Below the pieces are notes generated by a model. That model searched no databases, had not been told where the DNA came from, and saw only the letters and a list, made by a program, of their open reading frames with translations. DNA of 42,271 bases from Chloroflexota bacterium (GTDB lineage Bacteria > Chloroflexota > Limnocylindria > Limnocylindrales > CSP1-4), in NCBI GenBank assembly GCA_003171255.1, contig PMYK01000029.1, positions 80,054 through 122,324 on the forward strand, given 5' to 3'. The translations under genes and the position numbers were made by a program. Below are positions 24,039 to 30,976 of the stretch, in pieces. Position 1 is the stretch's first letter. Every line of letters starts with the position of its first letter.

Positions 24039-24638
24039 ATGGGCAGTGATCGGAGGTCGGGCCTGGTTCTGGGAGCGGCGGCGGCTCTGGCAATCACTCT
24101 CGCGTCATGTTCAACCGGAGCGGGCTCGGCTGCGGATTGGTCCGCCGCGGGTTCCGCTCCGCCATTCGGTACAGCCGGGGAGACAGCGATGGCCGATTTC
24201 GTGCTCACGAGTCCTAGCTTCGACGAGAGTGGCGCCATGCCGGTGCGCCACTCGTGCGATGGCACCGACGTTTCGCCCGCGCTAGCGTGGCAGGGGGCGC
24301 CTCAGGGCACGGTCTCATTCGCGCTCATCGTCGACGACCCCGACGCTCGCGGCTTCATCCACTGGGTCGTCTTCGATATCGCGGGCGGCTCTGGCGGTTC
24401 GCTACCTGAGGGCCTGCGGCCGTCGGACGCCCCATCGCAGGGCCGCAACGACTTCGGACGGGCCGGCTACGGTGGGCCGTGCCCGCCCAGCGGCACCCAC
24501 CACTACCGATTCACACTGTGGGCACTGAAGTCGCGTCTCGGCCTGAGCGGGACTCCCTCGGCGGCGGAAGTGCGCACGGCGCTCACTACGAAGATCCTCA
24601 GCCAGACGACGCTATCGGGAACGTATACGCGACAGTAG
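24039..24638 (+). CDS. YbhB/YbcL (PEBP-like) family lipoprotein
   Basis: A 199-residue phosphatidylethanolamine-binding-protein-like protein exported as a lipoprotein (lipobox LASC, Cys24). The fold's signatures are present: MPVRHSCDGTDVSPALAWQGAP, FALIVDDPDARGFIHWVVFDI, and YGGPCPPSGTHHYRFTLWAL. The bacterial family is called Raf kinase inhibitor-like, but its role in bacteria is not settled; small-ligand or lipid binding is likely. The ATG at 24039 has no strong Shine-Dalgarno. It stands alone between rsgA and the CoxG-like gene, and is separated from the latter by about 200 bases in which I see nothing coding. Confidence 0.9.
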   Translation: MGSDRRSGLVLGAAAALAITLASCSTGAGSAADWSAAGSAPPFGTAGETAMADFVLTSPSFDESGAMPVRHSCDGTDVSPALAWQGAPQGTVSFALIVDDPDARGFIHWVVFDIAGGSGGSLPEGLRPSDAPSQGRNDFGRAGYGGPCPPSGTHHYRFTLWALKSRLGLSGTPSAAEVRTALTTKILSQTTLSGTYTRQ

Positions 24639-24845
24639 GCGCGGGCGGCGTCACTGATTCTCCGGAATACCAGTGCCCGTGGTCCTATGGGTAACCTGGC
24701 CGACGACGGCACGTCCTGCGTCGCCAGAAAGGGCGGCAATACTCGGAATGGGACTCATCAACGGCCGATCCGAGGCGGAGAAGGTGACACTCGGGGTGCC
24801 TCGCGCTGCGCGCCCCGCGCGCCGCGGCCCCGAACGGCCTCGAAC

Positions 24846-25307
24846 CTACGCTTCGGCGGCCGCTTCCTCGGCCTCGAGCCGCTCCTTCAGCGAGGCGAAG
24901 CCCTGATCCGCGCCCTGCTGAATCGGCCCCTGCACCATCCCCTCGAACCCGCCCAGGAGCCCACCGAGCGTGGCGTCGGCAACCCAGGTAGCACGCGTCA
25001 GCTTGGGTCCCAGCTCCTGCAGGTCGATCGAACCGGTGCCGTTGATCGGCCCGCCCATGACCATGCCCTCGATCGTAGCCGCGATCCGAGACGGCGCGTC
25101 GAGCTGGGTCAGCTGGAGATCCAGGACGACTTTCATCGGGATCATCCCGGCGGGGGGCGAGACGGTGACCCTGTAGTGCCGATCATCGATCTTCTCGATC
25201 TGCGCCTGACCCGTCGAACTCGAAGCCGCCGCGCGATTCGGGTTGCTGACGGTGTCCCAGACGCGCTGGCGCGTGGCCGCGATCTCGGTTTGTCCGGACA
25301 GATGCAT
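24846..25307 (-). CDS. SRPBCC superfamily protein, CoxG-like
   Basis: A 153-residue START/SRPBCC-fold protein. The beginning (MHLSGQTEIAATRQRVWDTVSNP) is characteristic of carbon monoxide dehydrogenase subunit G (CoxG) relatives, followed by KIDDRHYRVTVSPPAGMIPMK and ATIEGMVMGGPINGTGSIDL. It has a Gly-rich stretch (ATLGGLLGGFEGM) and an acidic Ala/Glu tail. CoxG proper anchors CO dehydrogenase to the membrane, but no coxSML genes are seen here, so the name only marks the family. The ATG at 25307 has AGGAGG 5 bases upstream. It is divergent from the two-component system genes. Confidence 0.82.
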   Translation of the reverse strand: MHLSGQTEIAATRQRVWDTVSNPNRAAASSSTGQAQIEKIDDRHYRVTVSPPAGMIPMKVVLDLQLTQLDAPSRIAATIEGMVMGGPINGTGSIDLQELGPKLTRATWVADATLGGLLGGFEGMVQGPIQQGADQGFASLKERLEAEEAAAEA

Positions 25308-25431
25308 GATTCCTCCTGACCGAGGGCCAAGCGGGGCAGGGCGGCCGCGGTTCGCGCCATCGTAGCCGGTCGGCCGTCGGTTCGGCCGTCGGGTCGGGCG
25401 TGCAGTCGCGCCGTCGAACGCCACCCTCGCC

Positions 25432-25447
25432 TTACATCGGCCTTACA
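25432..25447. promoter_or_regulatory. Direct-repeat operator (TTACA x2, 11-bp period)
   Basis: Two copies of CTTACA (TTACA at 25432-25436 and 25443-25447) spaced by 11 bases, about 30 bases upstream of the -10 box of the response regulator gene. Head-to-tail repeats at an 11-bp period are the usual binding sites of OmpR/PhoB-type regulators, so this is probably an autoregulatory site. Confidence 0.55.
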
Positions 25448-25477
25448 CAACCCCGGCGGACGACGCATCGCCGGACG

Positions 25478-25483
25478 TATGCT
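25478..25483 (+). promoter_or_regulatory. -10 box of the two-component operon (TATGCT)
   Basis: TATGCT ends 6 bases before the ATG at 25490. No Shine-Dalgarno is present, so the transcript is probably leaderless. The direct repeats lie upstream in a position fit for activation. Confidence 0.5.
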
Positions 25484-25489
25484 CCCCGC

Positions 25490-26206
25490 ATGAAGACCGT
25501 TCTCGTCGTAGACGACGAGCGCAACATCGTCGAACTCGTGCGGCTGTATCTGGAGAAGGAGGGCTTCAACGTCATCGCCGCGAGCGACGGCGAGCAGGCG
25601 CTCGTGCAGTACGAGCGAAGCGATCCGGACCTCGTGGTCCTGGATCTGATGCTGCCCAAGCTGGACGGGTTCGAAGTCTGTCGCGAGCTGCGGCGCCGCG
25701 GCAACGTGCCGATCCTGATGTTGACGGCACGATCCGAGGACGTCGACGCGATCGTCGGTCTGGAGCTCGGCGCCGACGACTACGTGACCAAGCCGTTCAA
25801 TCCGCGAGCCCTGGTCGCCCGCGTCAAGGCCATCATGCGGCGAACCGAAGTGATGGCAAAGGGCGGGCGGCCGATTCACGTCGGCAACCTCCGCATCGAC
25901 GGCCGGCGGCGCGAGGCCTGGGTCGGCGATCGGCCGCTGGATCTCCGGGCCCGCGAGTTCGACCTGCTGGCGGCGCTGGCCCGCGATCCAGGCGTGGTGC
26001 TCAGCCGCGATGCCCTGCTCGAGGACGTCTGGGGCACCGACTTCCCCGGCGAGACCCGCACCGTGGATGTCCATGTGGCCGAGGTCCGCAAGAAGCTCGG
26101 CGATGACGGCCCACAGGTGGAGACCGTCCGCGGAATCGGCTACCGGCTCGTGCCACCGCCGCGAGGGACGGCCGTGGCCGTGGGCCCCCCGGTCAGGGCC
26201 GATTAG
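25490..26206 (+). CDS. OmpR/PhoB family response regulator
   Basis: A 238-residue two-component response regulator. The receiver domain (1-120) has the acidic pair Asp8-Asp9, phosphoacceptor Asp52 (VVLDLMLPKLDG), Thr in LMLTARSE and Lys in VTKPFNPRAL. The C-terminal winged helix (about 130-225) shows LRAREFDLLAALARDPGVVLSRDALLEDVWG and RTVDVHVAEVRKKLGDDG. The ATG at 25490 begins right at MKTVLVVDDE; a longer frame upstream is shadow. The kinase gene follows 12 bases after the stop. Upstream direct repeats suggest the protein controls its own operon. The stimulus is unknown. Confidence 0.94.
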   Translation: MKTVLVVDDERNIVELVRLYLEKEGFNVIAASDGEQALVQYERSDPDLVVLDLMLPKLDGFEVCRELRRRGNVPILMLTARSEDVDAIVGLELGADDYVTKPFNPRALVARVKAIMRRTEVMAKGGRPIHVGNLRIDGRRREAWVGDRPLDLRAREFDLLAALARDPGVVLSRDALLEDVWGTDFPGETRTVDVHVAEVRKKLGDDGPQVETVRGIGYRLVPPPRGTAVAVGPPVRAD

Positions 26207-26218
26207 GTCGCCACGCCG

Positions 26219-27667
26219 ATGGTTCCTCGCAGCCTGACCAAGCGCATCTTCCTGGGCTTCGCAGCGCTCGGCACCGCCATCCTGGTCACCGTCAGTGCTT
26301 CGCTCTTCGTCGTCCTTCGCGATGGACACCAGGACGAACTCAAGCAATCGCTCGGGTATCAAGTCGTCTACTTCCAGGCGTCGCTGGTGCGCACCCCGGT
26401 CACCGGGCAGGGTGGGTTGGAGCAGAGGATCCAGGACACGACTACAGCGCTGGTGGATGACGGCGGTTTCGTGCTCGTTCAGGGCCCGAAGGGGGTGGTG
26501 CGAATAGTCGCCGGCAACCCCTCGTCAACGCCAATGCCTTCGGCTCCGGCCGGCGTGAAGAACTACATCGACACGCTCAAAACGACGGATGGCAAGCAGT
26601 ACGTCTTCATCGAGCCCAACGCCGGCGTCACCGGCGGTAGCAGGCTCCTCTTCGCCATTCCGGACACTTCGACCCAGCAAGCGCTTGGCGACCTCTACCG
26701 CACGCTCTTGCTGATCTTGATCGTTCTGCTGGCTGTTGGCCTGCCGATCGCCTGGCTGTTGGCTCGATCGGTGGCCGCGCCGATGCGGCGACTTGCCCAA
26801 GCGGCCCGCGACCTGCCGACGAGCACGAGCGAGGTACCGCTGCCTCTCGAAGGCCCGACGGAGGTGAGGGTCCTGACCGAACGCTTCAACGCCATGGCCT
26901 ACGAGCTGGCGTCCACACGCCACGAGGAAACGCAGATGCTGGCCAACCTGCGCCACGACCTGCGAACGCCGCTGACGAGCATCGACGGGTACGCGGAGGC
27001 GATCGCCGACGGGACTGCCTCGGGTGAGCACGCAACCGCGGCCGCAAGAACCATTGCCGAGGAGGCCCAACGTCTGGAGCGGCTTGTCGGAGAGCTCGGC
27101 CTGATCGAAAGGCTGCGCGAAGGCCCGGCGGCGCTTCGCCCCGAAGTCCTCGACGCGATCGTGCTGATGGAGGATTCGGCGGCGAGGTTCGAGGGCCGGG
27201 CCGCGACCCTGGGCGTTGCCTTCGAGGTGGCCGGCGCCTCGCCCGGCGAGCCTGCGCTGACCTTCACCGGCGATCGACTGGCGGTGGAGCGGATTCTGCA
27301 GAACCTTGTCGACAACGCTCTCTCGGTGCTGCCCAAGGGCGGCCACGTCTGGCTACGCGGGGCGACGTTGACCCTCCCGGGCCGGGCGCCAGGTATATCG
27401 ATGAGCATCACCGACGACGGGCCGGGATTCCCGCCGGGGACTGCAGAGAAGGTCTTCGAACGGTTCTTCCGAGCCGATCCGTCACGCACCGGCAGCGGCT
27501 CCGGGCTGGGCCTCGCGATCGTCCGAGAGATGGCCCGAGCCCATGGCGGCGACGCCTGGGCCGAGAACGTCGCCCCGCACGGCGCCCGCGTCACGGTCCT
27601 GATGCCGATCGTGCCGGTGATGCCGCCGGCCGGCCCCACTCCCGCCAACGAGCCGGCCAGGAACTAG
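26219..27667 (+). CDS. Two-component sensor histidine kinase
   Basis: A 482-residue membrane sensor kinase paired with the response regulator upstream. It has a first membrane span (about 12-33) and an extracytoplasmic sensor of roughly 125 residues (34-160) without a domain I can name. A second span (162-182), a HAMP linker (RSVAAPMRRLAQAARDLP) and a HisKA domain follow, with His246 in NLRHDLRTPLTSI. The ATPase region shows the N box NLVDNALSVLP, DDGPGFPPG, and GSGSGLGLAIVREM. All catalytic boxes are intact. The order and spacing show an operon with the regulator. Confidence 0.94.
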   Translation: MVPRSLTKRIFLGFAALGTAILVTVSASLFVVLRDGHQDELKQSLGYQVVYFQASLVRTPVTGQGGLEQRIQDTTTALVDDGGFVLVQGPKGVVRIVAGNPSSTPMPSAPAGVKNYIDTLKTTDGKQYVFIEPNAGVTGGSRLLFAIPDTSTQQALGDLYRTLLLILIVLLAVGLPIAWLLARSVAAPMRRLAQAARDLPTSTSEVPLPLEGPTEVRVLTERFNAMAYELASTRHEETQMLANLRHDLRTPLTSIDGYAEAIADGTASGEHATAAARTIAEEAQRLERLVGELGLIERLREGPAALRPEVLDAIVLMEDSAARFEGRAATLGVAFEVAGASPGEPALTFTGDRLAVERILQNLVDNALSVLPKGGHVWLRGATLTLPGRAPGISMSITDDGPGFPPGTAEKVFERFFRADPSRTGSGSGLGLAIVREMARAHGGDAWAENVAPHGARVTVLMPIVPVMPPAGPTPANEPARN

Positions 27668-27759
27668 GTCCTGGCGACGAAGTGCGAGTCGGCCGGCGAG
27701 TCGGTGGACGGTTTCGCCGCGACGCCATAGCCCTTCGACGGTAGACGGCGTCACACCGG

Positions 27760-27765
27760 TATCCT
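27760..27765 (+). promoter_or_regulatory. Candidate -10 box for the glycosyltransferase gene (TATCCT)
   Basis: TATCCT lies 7 bases before the GTG at 27773 and no Shine-Dalgarno is visible, again consistent with leaderless transcription. Confidence 0.4.
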
Positions 27766-27772
27766 TGGTTGT

Positions 27773-28873
27773 GTGAACGACTTGACTCCCCCGGCCGGCC
27801 CTCCGGCCGAGATAACCCACCTTGTCCGCGAGCGGACCGAAGCTCGGGCCCGTCGCGACTGGCCCCGAGCCGACGCCCTCAAGGTCCAGATCGAGGCCGC
27901 GGGCTGGCGACTCGTGGACCGTGGCAGCCATACCAGCGTCAGTCCGGCCGCTCCGTCAAGCGTGGACGTGGAGGGAGAGCTTCGCTATGGCTCGGCAGCG
28001 GCCGTGCCTTCACTCCTGAATTCACCCGTTGCCGCCGCCTGGACCGTCGTCATGGTCGCCTCGGAGCAGCCCGAGCGCGTGTCGCGGCTTCTGGAGGCGT
28101 TGCGCAACCATGCCCCGGCCGGAACGCAGGTCGTGGTCGTGGCCAACGATCCGAGCGACTCCCAGGTCACGGCGCTTGGACCCCAGGCGCCGGATCGCGC
28201 GCCGATCGGCGGCCGGGCGCCGGAGCTACTGCGCACCTCGACTCGACTTGGATATGCGGCGGCCCTCAACATCGGCCTGCACCGCTCCACCGGCGAGTTG
28301 GTGCTGATCGCCGACACCACGGCCTGGCCCACAGGCGATGCCCTGGGCCCGCTGGCGGCCGCGCTGGCCGATCCTGCGGTCGCGGCCGCGGGTGGATTCG
28401 GGCTCATTTCGGTCGAGCCAGGGCCACTGCGGCCGAACGCGCTGGTCCGGCTGGAAGCCGGCGCCACGGCCGGCGCCACGGCCGGCGCCACGGCCGACGC
28501 TACGGCTCTCGAGGCCGGGTGGCTCGCCTTCCGTCGCTCCGACTACCGCGACCTGGGGCCACTGGACGAACACTTCGTCACCCAGTCGTGGCTCGACGTG
28601 TGGTGGACGCTGCGTCTTCGGGCCGGCGCCGAACCTGAAGGCGCCGAGTACGTCGAGCCGGTCGAGCCGGCGGCGGGCAGCGATTTCGACGACTCGGTCG
28701 CGCCGGCCACGGAAGAGTCGGCGGTGGAGTTTCCCGCGCCGCGACGGGCCGTTCGGGTCGACCTCGCGCTGGAGCGCGATGACGTCTCGTGGCCGCCCGA
28801 TCGGTCCAGGCTCAACCGCCGGAACATGTATCGAGTGCTCGACCGATTCGGCTGGCGCGAAGACCTGTCCTGA
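27773..28873 (+). CDS. Glycosyltransferase family 2-like protein with a CysRS-type helical N-terminus
   Basis: A 366-residue protein. Residues 18-51 (VRERTEARARRDWPRADALK and on to GWRLVDRG) look like the C-terminal helical segment of cysteinyl-tRNA synthetases. Then, from about residue 88, comes a GT2-like Rossmann domain: TVVMVASEQPERVSRLLEAL, VVVVANDP, and TRLGYAAALNIGLHRSTGELVLIADTTAWP. The usual DxD is not clean (ADTTAWP), so catalysis is uncertain. A tandem repeat of AGAT units (residues 229-244) interrupts the domain, followed by WLAFRRSDYRDLGPLDEHF, a GT2-like C-terminal motif. The acidic Glu/Pro stretch after it appears disordered. The GTG start is 7 bases after a -10 box. Confidence 0.68.
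   Translation: MNDLTPPAGPPAEITHLVRERTEARARRDWPRADALKVQIEAAGWRLVDRGSHTSVSPAAPSSVDVEGELRYGSAAAVPSLLNSPVAAAWTVVMVASEQPERVSRLLEALRNHAPAGTQVVVVANDPSDSQVTALGPQAPDRAPIGGRAPELLRTSTRLGYAAALNIGLHRSTGELVLIADTTAWPTGDALGPLAAALADPAVAAAGGFGLISVEPGPLRPNALVRLEAGATAGATAGATADATALEAGWLAFRRSDYRDLGPLDEHFVTQSWLDVWWTLRLRAGAEPEGAEYVEPVEPAAGSDFDDSVAPATEESAVEFPAPRRAVRVDLALERDDVSWPPDRSRLNRRNMYRVLDRFGWREDLS
28457..28504 (+). repeat. 12-bp tandem repeat, four copies, inside the glycosyltransferase gene
   Basis: Three exact copies of GCCGGCGCCACG and a fourth with two changes. Being a multiple of three, it adds AGAT units in frame and could expand or contract without breaking the gene. Confidence 0.9.
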
Positions 28874-28879
28874 GCTAGC

Positions 28880-30226
28880 TCAGCGGACCATAGCGAGTCG
28901 CACCGGCGAAGCTGGGGGCAGTGCCGCCGCAATCGCGTGCGGCACAGGGGCCATGCCCTGCGGGAAGTTGTAGCGGTAGCTCGGGTCCGCCTGCCACTCG
29001 CTCGTACCGTAGGCAACGATCCCTCCCACGACCACAATCAGGGCCACGACGCCGACGACGCGCAGGACGGCGGCCCGAGCCGGCGAGGTGACGCCGCGCG
29101 GGGCTTGCCAGACCGATGCCATCGTCTGGACCTGGCCGGGTGGCAGAACCAAGGCCAACCACAAGCCGGCCAGCAATCCACCGACATGGGCGTAGTTGTC
29201 GACGTTCATGAAGCCGGAGAAGCCGATCACCAGGTTCAGGACGATCAGGATCCCGACCATCGAAGCCACGCTTCTCGATTGGGCATCGAGGATGGCGTGA
29301 TGGAAGCGCGTGGCGACCAGAACGATCCCAAACAGGCCGAAGATCGCCCCCGACGCCCCTACGCTCCAGCTGCCCGGCCCGAAGGCGTAGCTCACCGCGC
29401 TCGCGGCGACGCCGCAAGCCGCGTAAAGGCCAAGCATCAACCACGAGCCATACATCCGCTCGACCAGCTGCCCGGCGTACCAGAGGGCGTACATGTTGAA
29501 CAGCAGATGCAGGATGTCGCTCGGATCGTGGACCAGGGTGACCGACAGGAGCCGGTAGTAGTCGCCGTGGGCGATTAGGAGCGGATTGCTGGCCAGCTGC
29601 CATTCCAGCGACCCCGGAATGTGAAATCCATTCGGCGTCAGCGCGCCCGACATGGCCGAGAGCGACGTCACCACGGTCACCGCGATGATCAGGTAGGTCA
29701 TGAATGGCGGCAGCTTGTCGCCGCGGCTTCGGGCGAAGTAACGGTTGGCCGCCCCGGAGTTGCCGGTCTCCTTGTTTAACCAGCCGAGCCGCGAGGCGAT
29801 CTCAGCACGGTCCTGCCTGGGGGCGCGCTTCTCGCACTCTCGATAGGCGGCGACGGCGCCTCGTAGGTCGCCCTCGCGAACGCGCCCAGCGGCCACCTGA
29901 CGCCAGGCCCGGTACGCCGCGGGCGTCTCACCCAGGCTCGTCGCCCGCTCCCAGGCTTCGCGTGCCTCGGTCTCGCGATCGAGTCGGTACAGGGCGTTGC
30001 CGAGTCCGAAGTATCCGGCGGCCGAGACGTCACGATCGCCTACCGCCGTGGCCCGCGAGTAGAGCGGCAGCGCCCGGTCCGGCTCGCTCTGCTCCATCAA
30101 GTCGTCCGCCTGCGAGATTGCGGCGATGGCCGTGGTTCGATCCAGCGGTGTCTGGGCGGTCGGGTCGAAGCCGGGCGGCAGGCCGGCGGCGCTGTCGATT
30201 CGAAGACCGTTCGTTGCTCGATCCAT
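28880..30226 (-). CDS. Rhomboid family intramembrane serine protease with N-terminal TPR-like region
   Basis: A 448-residue protein. Residues 30-165 are helical repeats of TPR type (YFGLGNALYRLDRETEAREAWERA, then GRVREGDLRGAVAAYREC). The membrane domain (about 175-400) carries rhomboid hallmarks: HLLFNMYALW with Asn244, the catalytic Ser292 in VGASGAIFGLFG, and His347 in NYAHVGGLLAGLW. The catalytic pair is intact, so it should cleave membrane proteins within the bilayer. The TPR part would face the cytoplasm and recruit partners. The ATG at 30226 lacks a Shine-Dalgarno but lies 8 bases after TAGAGT. It converges with the glycosyltransferase gene and starts 97 bases past the M16 operon's end. 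Confidence 0.92.
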   Translation of the reverse strand: MDRATNGLRIDSAAGLPPGFDPTAQTPLDRTTAIAAISQADDLMEQSEPDRALPLYSRATAVGDRDVSAAGYFGLGNALYRLDRETEAREAWERATSLGETPAAYRAWRQVAAGRVREGDLRGAVAAYRECEKRAPRQDRAEIASRLGWLNKETGNSGAANRYFARSRGDKLPPFMTYLIIAVTVVTSLSAMSGALTPNGFHIPGSLEWQLASNPLLIAHGDYYRLLSVTLVHDPSDILHLLFNMYALWYAGQLVERMYGSWLMLGLYAACGVAASAVSYAFGPGSWSVGASGAIFGLFGIVLVATRFHHAILDAQSRSVASMVGILIVLNLVIGFSGFMNVDNYAHVGGLLAGLWLALVLPPGQVQTMASVWQAPRGVTSPARAAVLRVVGVVALIVVVGGIVAYGTSEWQADPSYRYNFPQGMAPVPHAIAAALPPASPVRLAMVR

Positions 30227-30234
30227 AGCCTGGC

Positions 30235-30240
30235 ACTCTA
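30235..30240 (-). promoter_or_regulatory. Candidate -10 box for the rhomboid gene (TAGAGT)
   Basis: On the minus strand TAGAGT lies 8 bases before the ATG at 30226. It overlaps the base of the hairpin region that ends the upstream operon. Confidence 0.35.
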
Positions 30241-30246
30241 CAGGAA

Positions 30247-30271
30247 GCGGGCGCTGCCTAGCAGCACCCGC
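30247..30271 (-). terminator. Terminator-like hairpin after the PfkB-like gene
   Basis: An 11-bp stem, GCGGGTGCTGC and GCAGCGCCCGC (one G-U pair), with a 3-base loop, on the minus strand 52 bases past the stop of the PfkB-like gene. Only a short U-rich stretch follows. Confidence 0.5.
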
Positions 30272-30322
30272 AGCTGCGGCCCCGCCTGCGCCCGCGGACC
30301 ACGCCCCTCACCCGCGGCGAGA

Positions 30323-30976
30323 CTAGTCTGGAGTGGGCTCCCAACCGGATGCCGATACGGCTTCGTTGAAGGCGGCCGCCGGATCGAGCCCCGCGTCGAG
30401 GGCGCCGGCGAACACACCGACCATCCGCCCGAACGAGCCGTCGTCATCGACCGGAGCCTCGAGCACCGTCGCGTCGACTGGAACCGCCGGCGGCGCCGAC
30501 CCGGCCGGCACCAGAACGATCAATCGGGCGCCGGCAAAGGCAGCGCCTTCGATCCCCGCCGCGATCGCGGAGTCGGAGATTGGATCGGCCAGCACCACCA
30601 CTCCAGCCTCAGGCAGGAAGCTAAGGGCCAGGTCCAGATCGGCGGCCTCGAGCGCCGGCCGAGCATCGGCGTCTTCGGGGAGCAGCCGTGCCGTCGGACT
30701 ATCTGCGTCCACTTCCGCGGCATCGTCGGCGGCATCAACCGCCAGCACGGGCGTGGGTCGGGCGGGGTCGCGGAGCAGCGCCGCATGGCCGATCCCCATG
30801 CGCCCGAGCGCCACCACCACGGCATCCCCTGCCCCATCGTTGCCGATCTTCCCCACAAGCTCGACCTGGGCGCCACGGCGCCTGGCCGAGGCGGCGACCT
30901 CGACGGCCAATCCGGCGGCGCACTTCTCGCCGTCCGGCGAATCGGCATAGGCGGGCAGCCCAACCACGACGATCAC
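30323..30976 (-). CDS. PfkB/ribokinase-like protein lacking the catalytic motif
   Basis: A 217-residue protein whose first half resembles PfkB-family sugar kinases: MIVVVGLPAYADSP, then AAGLAVEVAASARRRGAQVELVGKIGNDGAGDAVVVALGRMG, the family's N-terminal signature 1 region. The C-terminal signature (DTxGAGD) with the catalytic Asp is missing; the corresponding region reads VDDDGSFGRMVGVFAGALDAGLD. The protein is also about 80 residues shorter than usual. It is thus likely an inactive or repurposed nucleotide/sugar-binding protein. The GTG start overlaps the stop of the upstream peptidase gene by 4 bases, so it is coupled to the M16 pair. Confidence 0.72.
   Translation of the reverse strand: MIVVVGLPAYADSPDGEKCAAGLAVEVAASARRRGAQVELVGKIGNDGAGDAVVVALGRMGIGHAALLRDPARPTPVLAVDAADDAAEVDADSPTARLLPEDADARPALEAADLDLALSFLPEAGVVVLADPISDSAIAAGIEGAAFAGARLIVLVPAGSAPPAVPVDATVLEAPVDDDGSFGRMVGVFAGALDAGLDPAAAFNEAVSASGWEPTPD

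Noticed and set aside
24846-25307. Naming the SRPBCC protein as a true CO dehydrogenase accessory
   Set aside because: No coxL, coxM or coxS genes are in the window; only the fold-level assignment is supported.
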